From contig CM068313.1 of assembly GCA_034766995.1 (NCBI GenBank), positions 35,329,996-35,393,995 on the forward strand: a stretch of 64,000 bases of DNA, in the 5' to 3' direction. Shown piece by piece: positions 50,820 to 59,898 of this stretch (its first letter is position 1; each line of letters begins with the position of its first letter). The notes beneath the pieces were generated by a model that did not search any database, was not told the DNA's origin, and saw only the letters and a list, made by a program, of their open reading frames with translations. Source of the DNA: Acanthacorydalis orientalis. Lineage: Eukaryota; Arthropoda; Insecta; Megaloptera; Corydalidae. Made by a program: the position numbers and the translations under genes.

Positions 50820-51600
50820 AAAAGATAGGTAAACACTCACTATACAGAGATAAGTGTAATGTATTGTTTGTGAGAGATTGTGTGATTCCTGTTTTTTGCT
50901 ATATGTGTGTTCTCATTTACACGTGCTCGGTTTGGTGTTTGAATAGAAATGTTTATTTAAAGCAAAAGTCATTCACAATTTAGTATGATTCTTTGTTACA
51001 CATATTTGTTTGAATTTAACAATTTATGAAGTAAGTTTGAGATGAAACTTGTATTTGAACAATCGTATTTATAAACTGTTATATGTAGAAGATACCTTCA
51101 TACATATATATTTCATTTTATCAACTTTTCAATATATACTGTTTATTTTAAATTCTTATGTACACATTTCCAAGTAACTATTTAATTTATATAGCTAACT
51201 GAAAACGATTTACATTACAAGAATTGTTCATTTATTTGTTCTTTTTTACTTGAATGTCCCTTCTGAGAGGACATCGTAAATCTAACAAATAACAATATTA
51301 TTTTTTTATAAAACATGAATTAATAAGTGTATTTTTGAAAATTTCATTTGAATTAAAAAGTTATTTACAATTCTATATAATTCTATTTGATATTATTTAT
51401 TACTTGCTATTTTATTGAAAAATATGTTCGAGTTACTGGTGGGTTAGGTGAAAAGAATCTCCAAGTGCAAAGGGTTAAATATATATCTAATTTTAAAAAA
51501 TTTAAATTGCCTCCTTATTTTTCGTTTATTTATCTCCTGGATAATATATTTTTGTTTCAATATTTTTACACTTTTTTGTTTTTTAATCCAGATGAAACAT

Positions 51601-51604
<4 letters not shown>
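50820..51604. other. A+T-rich DNA with a lone piggyBac-type end
   Basis: CCAAGTGCAAAGGGTTAA at about 51461-51476 reads inward as CCCTTTGCACTTGG after TTAA, resembling the right ends at 10.0 and 41.06 kb. No left partner was seen nearby. Otherwise featureless. Confidence 0.4.

Positions 51605-51664
<60 letters not shown>
51605..51664. repeat. (TA)n microsatellite
   Basis: About 29 TA units. Confidence 0.95.
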
Positions 51665-51667
<3 letters not shown>

Positions 51668-52048
51668 TTTTACAGTTCTTTCCCTTTGTAATCCATCAAT
51701 CTAATATAGTATACAAGTAAATGCTGAGTTTTATTTTTCTAATTTCTGTAAGACTCGGTGCAACTAAGTCGACTTGCTTTTATCCAAAGTGTGCAAAATT
51801 TATTTGAAATTTTCTCCAACTTCGTTATAGCTCCAGTTATTTTCATATTTGTACTCCGAATGTTAATATAAATGTATTACAACTGTACCTTAATCATCTA
51901 GGAAAGATTATCGAAATACATCTAAATCATTATCAAAATGATTAATAAATAATTATGAAAAATGTTTATATCAGCCAAACCGTTTGTGATGAGTCTAGAG
52001 TGAATATTCGTTTTTTAAAATTATTTTATCCTCAATACCAAGAACTAT
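51665..52048. other. A+T-rich DNA, no feature
   Basis: Nothing recognised. Confidence 0.5.
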
Positions 52049-53317
52049 TACGTTGGTAGAACATGACCTTCAAATTTATATACATTTTTCTCAACTAATA
52101 ACTAACTTTATTAATCGAAATAAGCACAATTAGAATCGACACATTTTGCCAATTAATTGCAAGTTTATTTATTCCAGTGGTGTAAAATTCCGGAGTTTAG
52201 GAATTTATAAGATCTCGAATGCAATGTTGAACATCATCTTGGTCGCGAAGACCTTACCTTGTAAGAATTTGTCGAAATGATTAAACAATCTGATAAACTA
52301 TTGGCAAGATACCTGATGAGTATGGTAGATGAGGCAATATTTCACAGCCAAATTCATTCAACTTTTGGAGGGTCAATCGCGTGACGTGTGGTCGTGCATT
52401 GTTGTACAGCAGGATTTAACCTTTTCGATTGACCAGTGTGGTGACCATATGTCGCAGTTCTTAGTGAATTTGGTCTATTTCTTGACAACAACTTGCAGCT
52501 GTAATAGTTTCGCCAGGATTCCAAAAATTGTAGTTACTTTTACCGAGCGCAGACCACCAAGCAATCACCATAATTTTCTTTTAATGTAATTTCGGTTTTG
52601 AGAAATGCTTTGGAGCTTCATTTTTATCCAAACACTGTACAGACCGCTTTATCTTGACATATATAATCCACATTTCATCGCACGTTACAATACTATCGAG
52701 AAGTGGATAGTTTCTGATGCGTAAAAGAAGCGTAGAACAAACTTCGTATCGAAGATTTTTTTGGTTTTCGTTCAGGTCATGAGGCATTCATTTATTAAAA
52801 TTTTTTGATTTTCCTAACTATTTTGACTGGTCCAGAACTATTGGATGACTAACGCCTAATTTTTGTGCAAGTTCTAGAATTGTTGTGCGTTGATCTAATT
52901 CAACTAACGCTTTTAGTTGGTCGTTTTGAATTGAAGAAGGATGCCCGTGAACTTCTTTATCATCAAGGTTCTCGTCCCTAGCACGAAATTTTTCAAACCA
53001 CCATTTCACCGCACGTCCCTTAACAGTGCCCACACCAAGAGCATCGTTTAGTTTACGAGCTGTTTATGTTGCTTTACCACCCGTTTGGAACTTATCGAAA
53101 ACATTACTCGTATTTGCTTCTTTTCCATCTTTAATTCAATAACATAATTTGAAGCAAAATCAATAATAAAACCAAACTCGATGTTACCAAAATACAGACC
53201 CAAAAAAACACTTTAAAATAATATGAACATGAACAGTATGAAATGACAGTTTCATTGAAAAAAATTAAGGTTAAAATTCAGAAATCAAAAACCGCAAATA
53301 TGTCGCTATTAACCTAA
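52049..53317 (-). mobile_element. Mariner family 1, near full-length inactive copy
   Basis: TA lies at 52047-52048 and 53318-53319. The left end TTACGTTGGTAGAACATGAC has lost the ~18 bp (AAATAATTGCGGTTT-like) present in other copies; the right end reads inward TTAGGTTAATAGCGACATAT. At 1269 bp it is the normal mariner size. It encodes a broken transposase on the minus strand and is the reference copy for the fragments at 14.8, 16.9, 28.1 and 47.4 kb. Confidence 0.92.
52105..53128 (-). pseudogene. Mariner transposase (IS630-Tc1-mariner), broken
   Basis: The start codon lies at 53128-53126 (Met-Glu-Lys-Lys-Gln-Ile-Arg-Val-Met-Phe). N-terminal helix-turn-helix region: GTVKGRAVKWWFEKFRARDE and then LAQKLGVSHPIVLD. 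Linker: MPHDLNENQKNLRYEV. Catalytic region: IVTCDEMWI carries the first Asp. The second site reads Asn-Asn-Ala-Arg-Pro-His in place of the usual Asp-Asn, so the catalytic Asp is lost. The third site begins LPHLPYSSG, where Pro-Asp should follow Ser. The C-terminus is decayed near 52110. Multiple frameshifts separate these blocks, so no active enzyme is possible. Active homologues (about 345 residues, DD34D triad) cut and paste the element at TA sites. Confidence 0.92.
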
Positions 53318-53569
53318 TATAATTGTAATGTCATACATTTTCAGAATTATCAATCAGAATTATACAATTTATTTTTACAGACAAAAATAGAGAAGTTTAA
53401 AAAAATTGAGTTAATTACCATTATAAAAAATTAAATAATCAATTAATAAATTTTTTCCAAAAGTCGAAAACAATATAAATGATAGAAGTTGTATTTTCAA
53501 AAATTGAAAATAATTTGTCATAACACATGGAGTCTATAAAATTATTTTCTCGATATTACGGTATGAAAC

Positions 53570-53642
<73 letters not shown>

Positions 53643-53648
53643 GATATA
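53318..53648. other. A+T-rich DNA and a split (TA)n tract
   Basis: (TA)n with a central ACA and ATG lies at 53571-53636, self-complementary overall. Confidence 0.7.
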
Positions 53649-53852
53649 GGTGGTTCAACTAAGGCTTCCACACGAAAGTATTAAATAAACGTAAAAATTA
53701 AAAAAAAACTTGTTATCCCTCATTTAGTATTTTAGTTCAATTATATTTTAGTATTGAATTGAACTAAAATACTAAATAAAAAATAATACGACTTTTCTTA
53801 ACCCCTGCACCCCCTTTTAATACTTCTATATAGAAACCTGAATTGAATCAGC
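53649..53852. mobile_element. Palindromic MITE family M3, copy 2
   Basis: Left end GGTGGTTCAACTAAGGCTTC, right end read inward GCTGATTCAATTCAGGTTTC. The core TTTAGTATTTTAGTTCAATT + ATATTTTAGT and its inverse TGAACTAAAATACTAAATAA are shared with copies 1 and 3. A GACTTTTCTTAACCCCTGCA + CCCCCTTTTAATACTTC block is shared with copy 3 but absent from copy 1, so two subtypes exist. The right end abuts a (TA)n tract. Confidence 0.85.
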
Positions 53853-53853
53853 A

Positions 53854-53860
53854 TATATAT

Positions 53861-53896
<36 letters not shown>

Positions 53897-54136
53897 AAGA
53901 GAGAGAGAGAGTATAATTTATTTTTTTATTATAATATATATATATATATATATAAATTATGTATATAAATTCAATCGATTTCATATAACATGGTGACATA
54001 ATAACAACAAGCATCAGAATTCAGTCGTACTCAGTAATAAATTTCTCCAAATATAATACCTTTTTACAGTAAAATATGCAGAAGTGTTCTATTTTCGCTA
54101 AGTTTGCACATTTTTAACTGAGCACATATGATTTAG
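53854..54136. other. (TA)n/(GA)n patch and A+T-rich DNA
   Basis: (TA)n and (GA)n at 53854-53911 and (TA)n at 53935-53954. Probable intron side of the following candidate exon. Confidence 0.5.
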
Positions 54137-54235
54137 GAACCACTTGTGAATACGGAACAGAAACTGCCGAAAATAAAACATTATCACATAAAAGCAGACA
54201 ATGCACATATCTTAAAGCTACTAAACCCAACAAAG
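54137..54235 (+). other. Candidate 99-nt exon with a GC-AG type donor
   Basis: ATGATTTAG ends at 54136, and AACAAAG|GCAAGT at 54235/54236 matches the stringent consensus of GC-type donors (AG|GCAAGT). The 33 codons between are open in phase 0 at both edges, starting Glu-Pro-Leu-Val-Asn-Thr-Glu-Gln, then KLPKIKHYHIKADNAHILKL and Leu-Asn-Pro-Thr-Lys. G+C content is about 39% inside and falls sharply after the donor, as expected of a real exon edge. The acceptor has only a moderate pyrimidine tract. I recognise no family. A second frame (GTTCEYGTETAENK...) is also open. No neighbouring exon was found. Confidence 0.3.
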
Positions 54236-55074
54236 GCAAGTGAATCAATTGTATTTTATAAGCATACATCTCTTTTCAAGTATAACTGTACATATGTATG
54301 TTTGTTGTGTATATATATTATAGGACTAAAATGTATACTAGCTACTATGTGTGTTCTTTTTTTTAAATATCATTATACATTTTGTAAATACACATATTGA
54401 TCATAAACAAGCAGATTAAAATTTAGTAACTTATTTGTATTACTTTTAGTGAATAAATTCCATTCTAATAAAAAAAAATATTTAAATACTCGAAATAAAC
54501 CTGAATGTTTTTAAATTAAACCAAATTAATATTTATTTGTAATCTAATGATTTTTTTTTGGAAAAACACTTAATGGAGTTCTTTATAGAAGCCTAGATAA
54601 TTTTAAATCTGTAATGCTCTTTAGTACATTTTTTATGAATTAAAAATTATCATCTATAGCATGTTGATTCTTTGTATTTCAAATTAATACGTTATAACAT
54701 TGAACCAATTTAGTAATACCTTAAAAACATCAACTCTTTTTTTAAAAATGCATATTTACTAACAAATTCGTTCCTATTTTATTTTAAAGAAAGAAATATA
54801 TTTTTTCTTTCTACTGCCTTTATTATAAGAATTTTTATTAATTTTTAGGAAAAATGTATAAAATATATTGTATTATAAAACTGAATTTTAAATATTCGTT
54901 TAATGAAATTTCATATTTATATACTATTTTCTACAACTACCAAATTAAACAATTAAAATGAAAATCCACAAGGGTATAGTAAGATAATTATATATATATA
55001 TATATATAATCAGTTTCTCTTCCAAAGTTTAAAATAAACGTTTTGTGTTTGGAAAATAATATTTAAATAAAATT
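54236..55074. other. A+T-rich DNA, no feature
   Basis: Only a (TA)n tract at 54988-55007 stands out. Confidence 0.5.
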
Positions 55075-55320
55075 TTAAACACAATGTAAATGAATATTAT
55101 GAAATATATTTTCTCGTACTTTCACAACAAGAAATTTTTCTGTATCTTGGCGTTCTGAGAATGATAGCAGCAAAAATATAAGAATAGTTTTATTGTTTAA
55201 TAGCTTTGTTTGTGTATAAATTCTTTTAAAATTAAATTTTATGGTAGACGAAAAGCTATTACAACATGATATTGTCCAGTGAAGCATATATTTTGAATCC
55301 ATATTAAAAAAAAACATGCG
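55075..55320 (-). repeat. Foldback family FB, partial copy (core)
   Basis: In reverse orientation, CTATCATTCTCAGAACGCCA + AGATACAGAAAAATTT matches 41.2 kb and 58.7 kb. The frame spanning it has the shared peptide SFSERQDTEK seen as SFSERQYTKK at 41.2 kb, reflecting repeat identity rather than a supported gene. Confidence 0.6.
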
Positions 55321-55414
55321 ATCTTTTGTTAAAAAGTGATTGTCTTGAACGTTCAGTCTGCTACAGTCTCGATATCCTTTTAAAATAATCTAACTTTAAA
55401 AGAAGAAAATTCAA

Positions 55415-55451
<37 letters not shown>

Positions 55452-55651
55452 TCATTCTATTTTATGTTTTTATCAAAATGTCTCTTCATTGAATCATTGT
55501 TTACGAATGAAATACATTTAAATTTTTTCACTCGTATCCCGAAATTATCTTAATTGAACTATAATTTATTTATAATTACAAAGCGGATTGATTTTTTTAA
55601 AATAGAAAAAATGTGATACCCGTTATATGTATTTATATATGTATGTATATA
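55321..55651. other. A+T-rich DNA, (TA)n tract
   Basis: (TA)n at 55419-55447, nothing else. Confidence 0.6.
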
Positions 55652-56936
55652 TGAGGGCGGTTTGAAGAGTAACATAGTTCGATATTTGAGGTAACAGCTT
55701 CAGTTTCAAAGTATACTTTATTTTTCGACATAATGTCCTCGAAGCTCAACGCATTTTCCCCAACGTTTCTCCAGCTACACGATTCCTTCTCAGAATTGAG
55801 TTTCTTCTAAGTCCTTAAAACATCTATTTGCAACCTCTACCGCCTCTTCATTAGACCCAAATCGCTTTCCAGTCAGGAAACATTTGAATTTCAGAAACAG
55901 ATAGAAGTTCAAGGGAGCCAAATCAGATGAATGCGATGAATGCGGAAGAATTTCAAACTTTAACTCATCAATTTTTTTCTGAGTGACAACTCTTGAATTA
56001 GTTAGAAACAACACTTTGCTTGATCATTCCGGGACATTTTTCGATGATTGCTGCCTTCAACTTCTCCAAAAGTAAGAAGCAATATTGGCCGATTACTGTT
56101 TTCCCTTCTGAAGATCAAAAGAATTCCGTTAGCATCCCAAAACATTGACGCCATTATCTTTCCAGCCGAGTGTATCGTCTATACTTTCTTCGGAATTCAC
56201 CGCGTTCAGTCCACTGTTTTGATTACGTTTTCGATTCTGATGTGTAATGGTAAATCCAACTTTCATCAATAGACACAAAACGTCGTATAAAATCAGTTGG
56301 ATTCTTCTTAAACAGTTCCAAGAAGTTGGATGATGTTCGCACACGAACTCTAAGTAAAGGCGGCACCCATCTTACGGTAAGTTTTTTCATATGCAATTCA
56401 TTATGCAAAATGAAATGCGATCGCTCAGTTGAAATTCCTATGACTTTTGCTATTTCGTTCAATTTCACTCGCCGGTCGGACAAAACCAGATAATCAGAAT
56501 TTAACGTTAATTTCTGGAGTGAAAGCTACTCTCGGGCCTCCTAAGCATGGCGCATCTTCGATACTCATTCTGCCTCGTTTAAAATTAGGTGCCACATTTA
56601 AATTCATTCACTTAAAGTCAAACGGTTTCGTAGGGAGGACAAAATTCACCCAATGTAGGAAATCTCGTCTTATTGACTTCCTTCGCTGTTTTCCCTTCCA
56701 AAAAAGAAATGAATCACACGTCGAATTCCGATTTTATCCATTTCGTACTTTTGTACGAACGAAACGCTCATGTTGAAACACAACTGTCGAATGAAAAATT
56801 AATAGCGGAATGACTAGCGTGATTTGGATGATTTCACATGCATTACTAAGAGGGATGAAACTATATAAACACTTGTACAGCTGTTCCCTTCTCCTTCAGC
56901 GAGTGCACGAACCAAGTTACTCTTCAAACCACCTTC

Positions 56937-56937
<1 letters not shown>
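55652..56937 (-). mobile_element. Mariner family 2, near full-length inactive copy
   Basis: TA lies at 55650-55651 and 56938-56939. The ends are ~30-bp inverted repeats: left TGAGGGCGGTTTGAAGAGTA + ACATAGTTCG, right read inward CGAAGGTGGTTTGAAGAGTA + ACTTGGTTCG. At 1286 bp it is full mariner size. The transposase lies on the minus strand. Terminal sequence and protein differ clearly from family 1. A lone end of this family lies at 50055. Confidence 0.93.
55718..56742 (-). pseudogene. Mariner family 2 transposase, broken
   Basis: It starts Met-Asp-Lys-Ile-Gly-Ile-Arg-Arg-Val-Ile at 56742 and ends in the mariner-typical Gly-His-Tyr-Val-Glu-Lys stop at 55718-55720. The 1025-nt span agrees with the family's ~345 codons. 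Intact blocks: SDRRVKLNEIAKVIGIS and LTVRWVPPLLRV (DNA-binding and linker), RRFVSIDESWIYHYTSESK (first catalytic Asp), FEILPHSSHSSDLAPLNFYL (third catalytic Asp), KRFGSNEEAVEVANRCFKDL, and LEKRWGKCVELRGHYVEK. The second catalytic block is decayed: VLFLTNSRVVTQKK stands where HQDNAPAH is expected. Stops and frame changes occur in the N-terminal region. Plus-strand frames at 56048-56272 and 56447-56776 are antisense shadows. Confidence 0.93.

Positions 56938-56938
<1 letters not shown>

Positions 56939-56994
<56 letters not shown>
56939..56994. repeat. (TA)n microsatellite abutting a mariner end
   Basis: About 28 TA units begin at the TA target duplication of the mariner ending at 56937. Confidence 0.95.
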
Positions 56995-56998
<4 letters not shown>

Positions 56999-57008
56999 GG
57001 TATAAGAA

Positions 57009-57493
57009 ATAATTGTGCTTTTAAATTGAATTCATAATAACTTTGTTTTCAATTAAAATATTTTCTCGTCGTTTTAAAATTTCGACGTGCCAACCTTAAC
57101 ATTTAAAAACACTATATATTTTATCCAAGCAGATGGCATAATCTCACAAAACAGTAGTAAACACGATAGTATCCGAAAACCAGCACACTAGGTATTGCAT
57201 ATTTTTTGCATTACAGTTGAAAAAAAATCTACCGAACCTGCAGGAATGATTTTAGAAGAAGGTATTATGACGCTTAAAACATAGAAACATTGCTAAAACA
57301 GTAGATGTGGCTCGAAAATGCATTACGACTTCATCGACTCAAAGCCGGCATTTTTTTTGATAAGGGATTCATCAGTTATTGGTCGGATAGAGCATATACG
57401 TTATACAAAATAAATGGGAATATTTTGAGAATTGAAATGTGTTCCATTTTTCCGTAAACATTCATTTTCTATAAAAAAGGCACCGAATTAATT
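57009..57493 (+). mobile_element. R3 repeat family, copy C
   Basis: It runs from TTGTGCTTTTAAATTGAATT to AAAAAAGGCACCGAATTAAT and is collinear with copies A and B. It keeps AGCAGATGGCATAATCTCAC + AAAACAGTAGTAAACA, ATTACAGTTGAAAAAAAATC, TTCATCGACTCAAAGCC, GATAAGGGATTCATC and GTTATACAAAATAAATG. The left terminal word is more decayed than in copy B. No open frame of note. Confidence 0.75.
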
Positions 57494-57517
57494 GGTACCC
57501 GTAATATATATATACAT

Positions 57518-57549
<32 letters not shown>

Positions 57550-57680
57550 TACACACCTACACACACACATCATACATATACATATATATATATAATCAAT
57601 AACACGATAATTGAAAACTTGAATTAAAAAGCATATACAATACTATTCTTACACAAAACTCGTAAACTTTTTATGATACA
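57494..57680. other. (TA)n(GA)n(CA)n patch and A+T-rich DNA
   Basis: 57517-57590 is a compound microsatellite. Confidence 0.7.
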
Positions 57681-57840
57681 ATCAGTGTTATTCCCGTTCG
57701 TACCTATGCATTTGTCAATATAGGTAGGAGTGTATCCTACCTATATTGAATCAAATAAATCTGAACGTGTAGCTCAAATTTATTTGATTAACATTCGATT
57801 ATATGTTATAAATTTATGAGGTATCGAACGGGAATACGCC
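57681..57840. mobile_element. Nested-palindrome (foldback) element
   Basis: Three inverted repeats are present. Outer ends: TATTCCCGTTCG (57689-57700) and its inverse CGAACGGGAATA (57825-57836). First hairpin: CAATATAGGTAGGA (57716-57729) pairs perfectly with TCCTACCTATATTG (57735-57748) across a 5-nt loop. Second hairpin: AATCAAATAAAT (57749-57760) pairs with ATTTATTTGATT (57778-57789). The two hairpins are directly adjacent. Non-coding; a small foldback transposon is likely, superfamily unknown. Confidence 0.75.
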
Positions 57841-58678
57841 AGAATGATAGTTGACTTACGTGCCTATTACAACTGAATTCCCTCTGACCAACTAAATTTT
57901 CTAATACTTTATTCTACATATTAGAATATATAATCATTTTTGTGCGATATGTTTATTCTTATATAATAAAACATGTATCACTTCAAGTTATTTTTTTCTT
58001 CTAGGTGTATAGTTTAATACTAAAAGTTTAATTTATATTTATCAAAAATTAACTAATTACTTATTGTTGTTAAAAAATATAGAAGAAAAATAAGATCATA
58101 TAACAATATAAAAACGAATTTACGGTTATTGAAATATAATCTGTTAAATAATTTAAGAAATTCTATAAAATTATTTTTTAACGATAAACACATACTTCAT
58201 ATTCTTAAAACTTCTTTATTCTATATCTATACATTGTTTCAATTGCTTCTTTATCTATCTTATACATTGTTTCAATCTGAGCAACGCCTTTTGATCGTCA
58301 AAACTAATTTTAATCATGAGAACATCTGCTTATATGTTCATGATTTCTATAAACCTTTAATACTCTGGATTCAGTTGTACTAAAACAAACTTTCACAAGA
58401 ACATATGGTGCAGTATTATTCCAAATATTACGAAGAAAACTTTCTTACAAGTAAACATTTCTAAACAGTTGCAAACAATATTGTATAATAGATTAGCATT
58501 TCAAATAAAAATATTTTTTTCGTTGTACATTTAGAGAGAGAAAGATAGATACAAATAGAAAGAGGAGTTAAAATCTTTGCTATTTGTCATTTATTTATAA
58601 ATTATAATTTTATAAAAACACTTCGACAAATGAATACTTTTTTCCCATAAAATATAAAAATTTTTTGTGACCAAAGAT
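57841..58678. other. A+T-rich DNA, no gene
   Basis: CTATACATTGTTTCAATTGC and CTTATACATTGTTTCAATCT form a short direct repeat at about 58222 and 58258. Nothing else recognised. Confidence 0.5.
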
Positions 58679-58905
58679 ATTCAATAAATTTTTGTTTTTT
58701 GAATGTTGCTCATACTCATTTCGATAGTGATATAGTCATCCTCAGAACGCCTAGGTGCAGAAAAATCTACATTTTGATTTTTTCTATATCCTGGTGTTCT
58801 GCATGGCATCTCTACCGAAATGCTCTGAACCAATAATAATAAATAAATAAAAATGATTGATTCATCATTTTTGACCAGAAAAGTTCTTTTCAATTTGTGT
58901 GGTGA
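58679..58905 (-). repeat. Foldback family FB, partial copy (core and one arm)
   Basis: GATATTCAATAAATTTTTGT (arm) is followed by TCATTTCGATAGTGATATAG + TCATCCTCAGAACGCC and AGAAAAATCT (core), as in the neighbouring complete copy. It lies head-to-tail with the 58920-59255 copy. Confidence 0.55.
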
Positions 58906-58919
58906 AAAATGAATACCAA

Positions 58920-59255
58920 AAAATATTTCTGATATTGTGAACGAAAGAATTATGAATACATTCTTTCTTCGATCTACAAATCACACCAAACTTTTTCCGA
59001 TAAAAAATATTCAATAAATTATTTTTTATTGTTTTTATATTATGTGGTTATATGCATTTCAATAGCAATACTTTTATTCTCGCAGTTCCAAGGTACAAAA
59101 AAATCTGTACCTTAGAAAAACATGTGCACTACCATCAAAAACAATCAATAATTATTTATTGAATATTTTTAATGGAAAAATTTTGGTGTGTTTTGCGGGA
59201 CGAAAAAATAATTCATTTGTGGAAATGAAAATTTATCCACAGTGTCAGAACCATA
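58920..59255. mobile_element. Foldback family FB, complete copy with ~120-bp arms
   Basis: The left arm (about 58929-59040) contains TTTCTGATATTGTGAACG, ATCACACCAAAC and CCGATAAAAAATATTCAATA + AATTATTTTTTATTGTTTTT. The right arm (about 59125-59253) contains the inverse: AAAAACAATCAATAATTATT + TATTGAATATTTTTAATGG, GTTTTGCGGGACG and CCACAGTGTCAGAACC. The centre (59041-59124) carries the family core word CAGTTCCAAGGTACAAAAAA. Non-coding, with very long inverted arms. Confidence 0.7.
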
Positions 59256-59443
59256 GATAAAGACTGTTCAGAACTGTATCTATTTACATATAAAAAATAT
59301 TCCGTAAAATTTCGATAAATGGACAATTTTTTTTAAAAAAAAATATGTAGAGGTTTTGTATTAAATTATTATTAACGATAACACTCCAAGTTACACGAAA
59401 TATTCATGTAGAAACATGAAATAAAATGTGGGTAAAGACCCAC

Positions 59444-59447
<4 letters not shown>
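59256..59447. other. A+T-rich DNA
   Basis: GTGGGTAAAGACCCAC near 59429-59444 is a small perfect hairpin just outside the following palindrome. Confidence 0.6.
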
Positions 59448-59489
<42 letters not shown>

Positions 59490-59539
59490 TAGTATATGTC
59501 TATGTAATCTATTTTCGAAACTGATTACATAGACATACT

Positions 59540-59590
<51 letters not shown>
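59448..59590. repeat. Large palindrome with (TA)n arms
   Basis: TATGTTAGTATATGTCTATG + TAATC (59485-59509) is inverted as GATTACATAGACATACTAAC + ATA (59523-59545), with a 2-bp difference and a 13-nt loop. Outside lie (TA)n tracts of about 35 and 45 bp that are also mutually complementary, giving arms of about 60 bp in total. Confidence 0.85.
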
Positions 59591-59593
<3 letters not shown>

Positions 59594-59810
59594 GATATTG
59601 AGCGAAAATATTCAATACAAGCGATGCCTCCAGTGGCAGAGCCACCTGCTAAGCAAGCCTAGCGAGTAAGTGGCAGTCTTCTGGTTTATATAAAAAAAAT
59701 CTTTAATTTTTGAAAAAAATATGTGCAATTAAACTCTACACGCCAGTTCACATTATAATAAAATTATTTTCAGGACTTGTTAATGGATGTATATATGTAT
59801 GTGAATAAAA
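59591..59810. other. Less A+T-rich patch with a hAT-like word
   Basis: CCAGTGGCAGAGCCACCTGC at about 59630 begins with the hAT-like CAGTGGC, and GTGGCAGAGCCAC is a small hairpin. No second end or target duplication was found, so I do not call an element. Confidence 0.35.
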
Positions 59811-59812
59811 AA

Positions 59813-59884
<72 letters not shown>

Positions 59885-59898
59885 GTGTGTGTGTGTGT
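59811..59898. repeat. Palindromic (CA)n(TA)n(TG)n microsatellite
   Basis: CACACACACA, then (TA)n, then TGTGTGTGTGTG: the whole array is self-complementary. Confidence 0.92.

Noticed and set aside
52329..52589. 86-codon plus-strand frame
   Set aside because: It lies antisense to the catalytic region of the mariner transposase relic on the minus strand.
56048..56776. 74- and 109-codon plus-strand frames
   Set aside because: They are antisense to the mariner family 2 transposase, whose minus-strand motifs are unmistakable.
59630..59680. hAT element starting at CAGTGGCAGAGCC
   Set aside because: No opposite end and no 8-bp duplication was found.
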